A stretch of DNA of 64,000 nt from Nonlabens sp. YIK11 (GTDB lineage Bacteria > Bacteroidota > Bacteroidia > Flavobacteriales > Flavobacteriaceae): positions 1,962,001-2,026,000 of the forward strand of contig NZ_LBMJ01000001.1 of assembly GCF_001413925.1 (NCBI RefSeq), read 5' to 3'. Below are positions 58,912 through 64,000 of the stretch, piece by piece (position 1 is the stretch's first letter; every line of letters begins with the position of its first letter). Both the position numbers and the translations under genes were made by a program. The notes below the pieces were generated by a model that saw only the letters and a list, made by a program, of their open reading frames with translations, made no database searches and was not told where the DNA came from.

Positions 58912-61341
58912 ATGAAAATTCGTTCTAATTTCTCGTTATTATTAATACTGTTCACTTTCATCTCTTACGCTCAAACTACCACCATTAGTGGAAAGTTAGT
59001 AGACAGTAACAATCAACCTTTATCTCTTGTTAATGTTTCGGTTTTGAATTCTACAGTTGGAAGTCAAAGTGATCGCAACGGTGACTTTAAGATTTCTGGG
59101 ATAGGAGAAGGAACAATTACCTTACTATTCTCTTCGATTGGATACAAATCTCGAGAAATTCAAGTTTCTATTCAAGATAGTTCGCCCAAAGACTTAGGAA
59201 CCATAGTCCTCTATGAAGGGAATGAAATTTTAGGCACAGTTACTTTAAACGGCGAACGTCGCAATAAGTTTTCCAGAAAAAAGAGTGCTTACGTGGCAAA
59301 GCTTCCTCTAAAGGATATAGAAAACACACAGGTATATAGCACAGTAACTTCTGAGTTGTTGGAGTCTCAAGTCGTGACCAACTTTGATGATGCTCTAAAA
59401 AATGCCACCGGCGTAGAGCAATTATGGACTTCCACAGGTCGTGGAGGTGATGGTGCTGGATATTATGCCTTACGAGGTTTTTCTCTGCAGCCGCAACTGG
59501 TTAATGGATTGCCAGGCTTGACAAATGGTACCATAAACCCTGCAAATATTGAACGTATTGAGGTGATTAAAGGTCCGTCAGCAACTTTATTCGGGAATGC
59601 AGTTTCTTCCTACGGCGGTTTAATTAACGTCGTAACAAAAAAACCTTATTCTGGAACCGGTGGAGAGCTTTCATTCACCTCTGGATCCTATGGTTTCAAT
59701 CAAATTGTTGGTGATTTTAATACAAACCTTGACAGCAATGAGAATCTCTACTTCCGTTTGAATACTTCTTACAGTACTCAAGAATCGTTTCAAGATGCTG
59801 GATTTAGAAACTCCTTTTTTGTTGCACCTTCACTATCCTACCGTGTGAATAACAGGCTTTCGTTCTCATTCTATGGTGAGATTACCCAAGCCGAACAAAC
59901 AAACCCTACATTTCTTTTTCTGAACAGAAATGCACCAACAGAATCAGCTAATCTTGAAGAGCTCAATTACAACAATAAATTTTCTTTTACCAGCAATGAT
60001 TTAACTCTTACAAATCCTACTCAAAACTATCGCGTTGAAATGGATTACAAACTTTCTGACAACTGGCAGTCACAAACATTGCTTTCTAAAAGCGCCACTT
60101 CGACTCGCGGTTATTACTCCTATCTTTTTGAATTTGGCATTCTACCTGATGATACCTTTACCCGTTTCATTAGTAAACAGAACTCTCAAACTAACACTAC
60201 AGACATTCAACAAAACTTCATAGGTGATTTCAACATTGCTGGGAAACGTAACCGCATGGTCATTGGACTTGATTACCTTAATGTAAACACAACTGATAAT
60301 AGCACGGGTTATGTGTTTTATGGGAATGTAACACCAGAAGGTGGGTTCAATGGCGACGATCCTTTTACACCTGATGTAGTAGAAGATGACTTATTTCCAT
60401 TGTCCACAGCTGGCGTTGATGCCGCTCTTGAAAATACACCTGTCGGTAATAATAATTCAGAATATAGCATCTATAGCTTATATGTTTCTGATGTGGTCAA
60501 TTTCACTCCTCAGTTATCCTTAATGCTTGGCTTAAGACTAGATCATTTTGATAATAATGGTGACATACTTACTGTTGAAGATGATTTTAATCAAACCGCC
60601 TTATCACCTAAGTTGGGAGCGCTATATCAAATCATTGACAATGAACTTTCAGTCTTTGCAAATTATCAAAATGGATTTAATAATGTAGCACCTCGTTTAG
60701 TCGGTGATCCTCAAGATGGCGCTCAAAGATTACAAACCTTTGATCCAGAGCAGGCCAACCAGTTTGAGGCTGGTATTAAGTCCAGTTTATTTGACAACAG
60801 ACTTGATGGGACACTTGGCTATTATAATATTAGAGTTCAAGATAGGGTGATTCAAGATCCAGCAAACCCATTCAATTTTATCGCCAATGGAGAGGTAGTA
60901 AGTCAAGGAGTAGAATTAGAAATTAATGCCAACCCTATCAATGGACTTAACATTAGAGGTGGTTATAGCTACAATGACAGTGAAACCACTAGAACTGACG
61001 ATCCTCTCATTTTAAATAAAAGACCTTTGGAGGCAGGACCTAAAAACCTATACAACTTCTGGGCTAGCTATGCTTTTCAAGATAAAACATTACAAGGTTT
61101 AGGTGTTGGGTTCGGGTTCAATGGTGCGAGTGAGAGATTTGTAAAAAACTATACCACAACTGGTAATTTCACTTTGCCTTCATACACGGTTTACAATGCT
61201 TCAGCTTTTTATGAAGTCAACAAGTATCGTATCGCCTTAAAGGTCAATAACGTGACCAATTTAGAATACTACAAGGGTTGGACTACGATAAACCCACAAC
61301 AACCACGTACAGTGCTGGCAAATTTCACCTATAAGTTTTAG
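58912..61341 (+). CDS. TonB-dependent siderophore-type receptor
   Basis: 809 residues. Signal peptide (MKIRSNFSLLLILFTFISYA). The carboxypeptidase-regulatory-like domain (TISGKLVDSNNQPLSLVNVS) is followed by the plug: FDDALKNATGVEQLW ... YYALRGFSLQPQLVNGLPGL and IERIEVIKGPSATLFGNAVS. The 22-strand-type barrel ends in YYKGWTTINPQQPRTVLANF and the terminal aromatic strand TYKF. It imports ferric siderophores across the outer membrane. The PepSY membrane protein downstream supports an iron role. No Fur box could be assigned by eye. Confidence 0.93.
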   Translation: MKIRSNFSLLLILFTFISYAQTTTISGKLVDSNNQPLSLVNVSVLNSTVGSQSDRNGDFKISGIGEGTITLLFSSIGYKSREIQVSIQDSSPKDLGTIVLYEGNEILGTVTLNGERRNKFSRKKSAYVAKLPLKDIENTQVYSTVTSELLESQVVTNFDDALKNATGVEQLWTSTGRGGDGAGYYALRGFSLQPQLVNGLPGLTNGTINPANIERIEVIKGPSATLFGNAVSSYGGLINVVTKKPYSGTGGELSFTSGSYGFNQIVGDFNTNLDSNENLYFRLNTSYSTQESFQDAGFRNSFFVAPSLSYRVNNRLSFSFYGEITQAEQTNPTFLFLNRNAPTESANLEELNYNNKFSFTSNDLTLTNPTQNYRVEMDYKLSDNWQSQTLLSKSATSTRGYYSYLFEFGILPDDTFTRFISKQNSQTNTTDIQQNFIGDFNIAGKRNRMVIGLDYLNVNTTDNSTGYVFYGNVTPEGGFNGDDPFTPDVVEDDLFPLSTAGVDAALENTPVGNNNSEYSIYSLYVSDVVNFTPQLSLMLGLRLDHFDNNGDILTVEDDFNQTALSPKLGALYQIIDNELSVFANYQNGFNNVAPRLVGDPQDGAQRLQTFDPEQANQFEAGIKSSLFDNRLDGTLGYYNIRVQDRVIQDPANPFNFIANGEVVSQGVELEINANPINGLNIRGGYSYNDSETTRTDDPLILNKRPLEAGPKNLYNFWASYAFQDKTLQGLGVGFGFNGASERFVKNYTTTGNFTLPSYTVYNASAFYEVNKYRIALKVNNVTNLEYYKGWTTINPQQPRTVLANFTYKF

Positions 61342-61349
61342 TAAGATCT

Positions 61350-61365
61350 CGCTTTCGCGAAAGCG
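61350..61365. repeat. Host palindromic repeat, copy 10 (intergenic)
   Basis: CGCTTTCGCGAAAGCG between the TonB receptor and the PepSY protein. Its presence suggests this region is host sequence and not part of the element at tRNA-Pro. Confidence 0.9.
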
Positions 61366-61409
61366 ATACCGCACCAAAACGGCAGTGGAACTTAAACCTA
61401 CCTTTTAAG

Positions 61410-62534
61410 ATGACTTTCAAACAAACAATCAGATCCATACACAAAATCCTAGGTCTTGCCAGTGGCATCGTGGTATTTATAGTGGCCATCACCGGAGCCT
61501 TGTGGGCTTTTAAAGATGAAGTCAAAGCCTTGTCAGATGATTATAAATATGTAACGGTAAGGGATCAACCTGTCTTGACCCCAACGATGGTGCAAGAATT
61601 AGCTGCAGAAATGTACCCAGGAAAATCTCTACATGGGACGGTTTATAATGAACCAGGTGAATCTATAGAAGCCATTTTTTACCAAGAGTCACCTTTGTTT
61701 TATCGCAGCATTTTCCTAAATCCTTATACAGGTAAATTGCTACATACTGAAGATCATTTAACCGGATTTTTCGCTTGGCTACTGGATGGACATATGCATT
61801 TATGGTTACCTGTTAAAATAGGAGAGCAGGTTGTAGGAGTGGCTATTTTGATCTTTTTAGTAATGTTGATTTCCGGTATCGTTTTGTGGTGGCCTAAGCG
61901 GCGCAAAGGTTTGAAGCAAAGGCTTAGTTTTCAATGGAAGGATACCACAAGATGGAAGCGCAAGAACTTTGATATTCATTCTATAGGCGGCTTTTACATC
62001 TGTCTTTTTGCACTGATTTTTGCGGTTTCTGGCCTGGCGATGTCATACGATTGGTTTCAGTCAGGAATTTATAAAATATTGGGAGGTGAAAAAGAAGTGA
62101 CCTTTATGATTCCAGATAACCCGTATGAGTTTTCTAATAAAGGAAATATCCAGCCTATTGACCGATTGCTCCCACAGCTTTGGGAGCAATATCCTGAGGC
62201 AGACAATTTTGAAATTCATTATCCTCATGCGCCCACAAGTAGTATCTATGTGGAGGTCTCAAATACTGATGGGGTATATTACGACTCAGATTACCTATTC
62301 TTTGATCAGACAACCCTTGCACCTATAACCTCCAAAACTATTTATAGTACGTACAAGGATCTGAAGTTGTCTGATAAAATTTTGCGAATGAATTTTGATA
62401 TACATGTCGGTGCAATTGCTGGTTTACCAGGTAAAATACTGGCCTTTTTGTTGAGCATACTTATCGCAAGCCTTCCCGTCACCGGTTTTCTTATATATTG
62501 GGGAAAGTTCAAAAAGAAAGGCAAAAAGAGCTAG
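61410..62534 (+). CDS. PepSY-associated membrane protein (iron-uptake reductase type)
   Basis: 374 residues. Four membrane helices are visible: GLASGIVVFIVAITGALWAF (about 15-35), VGVAILIFLVMLISGIVLWW (about 145-165), FYICLFALIFAVSGLAMSYD (about 195-215) and LPGKILAFLLSILIASLPVT near the end. The histidines in DGHMHLWLP, FDIHSIGG and NFDIHVGA are typical of this PepSY-TM family and may bind haem. Members next to siderophore receptors are thought to reduce ferric siderophores in the inner membrane. It lies 68 bases after the receptor. Confidence 0.88.
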   Translation: MTFKQTIRSIHKILGLASGIVVFIVAITGALWAFKDEVKALSDDYKYVTVRDQPVLTPTMVQELAAEMYPGKSLHGTVYNEPGESIEAIFYQESPLFYRSIFLNPYTGKLLHTEDHLTGFFAWLLDGHMHLWLPVKIGEQVVGVAILIFLVMLISGIVLWWPKRRKGLKQRLSFQWKDTTRWKRKNFDIHSIGGFYICLFALIFAVSGLAMSYDWFQSGIYKILGGEKEVTFMIPDNPYEFSNKGNIQPIDRLLPQLWEQYPEADNFEIHYPHAPTSSIYVEVSNTDGVYYDSDYLFFDQTTLAPITSKTIYSTYKDLKLSDKILRMNFDIHVGAIAGLPGKILAFLLSILIASLPVTGFLIYWGKFKKKGKKS

Positions 62535-62841
62535 CAAGTGTTTTTTACAATCATTACTTGATTGGTTTAAATTTAATTGATCTATTTCTCTCAGGATTTC
62601 CATCCGGCGTACTTTTAAATACGTGTCATTTTAATAGAAAGTAGGTAAGTGATTCTTTTTTTAGAGAGAGTTTGAAGTGCAGCTTTTTGATCACAAGTTT
62701 CGCTTAATAATTTTCGTATAATAAACAGGGTAGGTTATATTTTGTCAATAAGTGCATTTATCTTTTAATTCATCGAAATTTTGAAAACTCCTGAATTTTG
62801 TAGAATACCAAAGAATCACACGAAATTAAAATCATACCGCC
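62535..62841. other. Intergenic, no gene seen
   Basis: About 300 bases between the PepSY protein and the DUF427 gene. Nothing recognisable was seen apart from AT-rich sequence and a poor promoter-like TTTTGTAG near 62,795. Confidence 0.5.
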
Positions 62842-63396
62842 ATGCAAAACAATATAGAGGATCGATTACAAAAAGCCCGCGATGGTTGGAACAATAGAGG
62901 TAATTCAAGACCACCCTTTGCTATTGAGCCCAAAGAAGGCCAGCGTTCCGTTTGGGATTTTCCACGTCCGCCAGCGATTGAAAAAGTGGCTAAGGAGGTT
63001 GTAGTCAAGTACCAAGGAAAAACCATTGCAGCCACTCAAAAGGCCTTAGCAGTATTAGAAACGGCCAGTCCGCCTACTTACTACATACCACAAGAGGATA
63101 TCGACATGGAGCTGCTGGAGCAAATACCAAATAGAAGTTCTTTTTGTGAGTGGAAAGGAGAAGCAACGTACTGGACATTAAAAGAAAACAACATTCGTAG
63201 GATCGCTTGGTCCTATACCAACCCTTTTCCTGAATTTGAAGATCTCAAACACCACTTGGCATTCTACCCACAACATCTGGATTGTTTTGTGGATGGTGTC
63301 AAAGTAAAAGCTCAACCAGGAGAGTTTTATGCCGGTTGGATTACACCAGACTTGACTGGTCCTTTTAAAGGAGATAGCGGGACAGGCCATTGGTAA
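62842..63396 (+). CDS. DUF427-family protein
   Basis: 184 residues. The family signatures are VWDFPRPPAIEKVAKEVVVK, then LETASPPTYYIPQEDIDMEL and FCEWKGEATYWTLKENNIRR, with CFVDGVKVKAQPGEFYAGW at the end. DUF427 proteins are small soluble beta-rich proteins of unknown function. Monocistronic. Confidence 0.9.
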   Translation: MQNNIEDRLQKARDGWNNRGNSRPPFAIEPKEGQRSVWDFPRPPAIEKVAKEVVVKYQGKTIAATQKALAVLETASPPTYYIPQEDIDMELLEQIPNRSSFCEWKGEATYWTLKENNIRRIAWSYTNPFPEFEDLKHHLAFYPQHLDCFVDGVKVKAQPGEFYAGWITPDLTGPFKGDSGTGHW

Positions 63397-63503
63397 TTGA
63401 TGAATCAGGTTTTATAATTAATTTGTCTTCAGACTTTAGTGAAAGCTGTAAATTGTAAGAAAGATACAATAGAAGATAAATGCTAAAACAAGATATCTAG
63501 CTT

Positions 63504-63869
63504 ATGAAAGCTAAAGATATCAATCGTATTCAAAAGCCTATCGATAATCATAGGGTTGAACGACCTAAGCAAACTGGTTTTTCAAGTCCAGCGACTCATT
63601 ACAATGAGCCTAGGATAGATTTGAATAATGTATTGGTAACAAATCAAGAATCTACATTTTACATTAGGGCGATAGATGATTCTTTTGAAGGTTTTGAGGT
63701 GAAGAAGAATGATGTTCTCATTGTAGATAAATCTTTGGTTCCCCAAGCTAATCAACTTGCCATTGTAATTCAAGAGGACAGTTTCCAGATTCATAGAGTA
63801 AGCACTCAGGAGTGTACTGAGCTTAATGTTTGGGGCGTGATTACATATGTTATCAAATCTATGTTATGA
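63504..63869 (+). CDS. umuD: UmuD-like protein lacking the catalytic lysine
   Basis: 121 residues. The order matches E. coli UmuD: GFSSPATHYNEPRIDLNNVL, then STFYIRAIDDSFEGFEVKKN and SFQIHRVSTQE. The serine that should cut is kept (S60, AIDDSF), but the position of the catalytic lysine (97 in E. coli) is histidine (FQIHRV). The residue before the usual cleavage glycine is Thr (KQTGFS) in place of Cys or Ala. So self-cleavage may be lost. The start overlap with umuC (ATGA, 63,866-63,869) shows the two are one operon. Confidence 0.82.
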   Translation: MKAKDINRIQKPIDNHRVERPKQTGFSSPATHYNEPRIDLNNVLVTNQESTFYIRAIDDSFEGFEVKKNDVLIVDKSLVPQANQLAIVIQEDSFQIHRVSTQECTELNVWGVITYVIKSML

Positions 63870-64000
63870 TTGCCTTAGTGGACTGCAATAGCTTTTATGC
63901 ATCCTGTGAGCAGGTATTTAGACCCGACTTAAAAGGAAGACCGGTAATTGTTTTGAGCAATAATGATGGCTGTGTCATTGCTGCAAATAAACAAGCTAAG
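63866..64000 (+). CDS. umuC: UmuC, DNA polymerase V catalytic subunit (3' end outside window)
   Basis: 45 residues are visible: MIALVDCNSFYASCEQVFRP, followed by DLKGRPVIVLSNNDGCVIAA. This is the N-terminus of Y-family polymerases, with the metal-binding D in LVDCNSFYASCE and the SNNDGCVIA motif. It acts in translesion synthesis with UmuD. The start overlaps the umuD stop. Confidence 0.95.
   Translation, partial: MIALVDCNSFYASCEQVFRPDLKGRPVIVLSNNDGCVIAANKQAK

Noticed and set aside
58800..64000. Looked for a second tRNA-Pro 3' end as att site
   Set aside because: No copy of CATCCCGAC or a longer match was found in this stretch.

Overview
The window looks like the chromosome of a marine-type flavobacterium (Bacteroidota, probably Flavobacteriaceae). 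The grounds are promoters of the TAnnTTTG type, many families typical of that group (DUF5686, DUF4331, DUF4252, DUF6503-like, CarboxypepD_reg/TonB proteins, LytS/LytTR with 2TM partners) and a 16-bp palindrome CGCTTTCGCGAAAGCG scattered through the host part. I recall similar palindromes from genera such as Nonlabens or Dokdonia but could not check this.

Bases 1 to about 29,010 are the right-hand part of a prophage whose left end lies outside the window. It is visibly more AT-rich and holds none of the host palindromes. A leftward structural module (1-15,594) carries, in transcription order, a ClpP-like head protease with acidic scaffold tail, major capsid protein, tail-tube-like protein, portal, adaptor-like protein, a membrane GAF-like protein, a 1,347-residue tail fibre, GH24 lysozyme, terminase small and large subunits, and tail/baseplate proteins. 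The order is unusual because the terminase follows the capsid, portal and fibre genes. Next come a PD-(D/E)XK-like gene, a rightward three-gene accessory cassette (16,287-17,668), two sigma-factor-like genes, a winged-helix replication-initiator-like gene with palindromic iterons, and many small unknown genes. A catalytic-domain-only tyrosine recombinase and a large serine recombinase (27,189-28,955) follow. The serine recombinase sits at the junction with a truncated comM/yifB gene, so the phage integrated into comM.

Between the membrane protein at 25,395 and the serine recombinase lie two tandem units. Each has a small cationic protein gene (47 and 55 residues, sharing a TV[S/T]WF ending) followed by a strongly conserved ~133-bp element ending in an intrinsic terminator. 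This is the least explained structure in the window.

The host part (29,011-64,000) holds: a small membrane protein, nitroreductase and DEAD-box RNA helicase; a DUF5686 outer-membrane protein with a 76-bp duplicated 3' remnant flanking an AT-rich lipoprotein gene; smpB; a LytS/2TM/LytTR signalling operon; a DUF4331/TPR group; an ECF sigma/RskA-like anti-sigma pair next to Cu-Zn superoxide dismutase; an operon with a secreted VPS10-like beta-propeller protein and an alpha/beta-hydrolase-OsmC fusion; a flavin amine oxidase and an S41 protease; a second ECF sigma operon with two DUF4252 proteins; and ychF. A tRNA-Pro(GGG) follows, with a frameshifted CTnDOT-like integrase and its likely arm-type sites next to it. 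The window ends with a siderophore-type TonB receptor plus PepSY membrane protein, a DUF427 protein, and a umuDC operon (umuC cut by the window end) whose UmuD appears to lack the catalytic lysine.

All calls come from reading the sequence and remembered family features. No database search was run.
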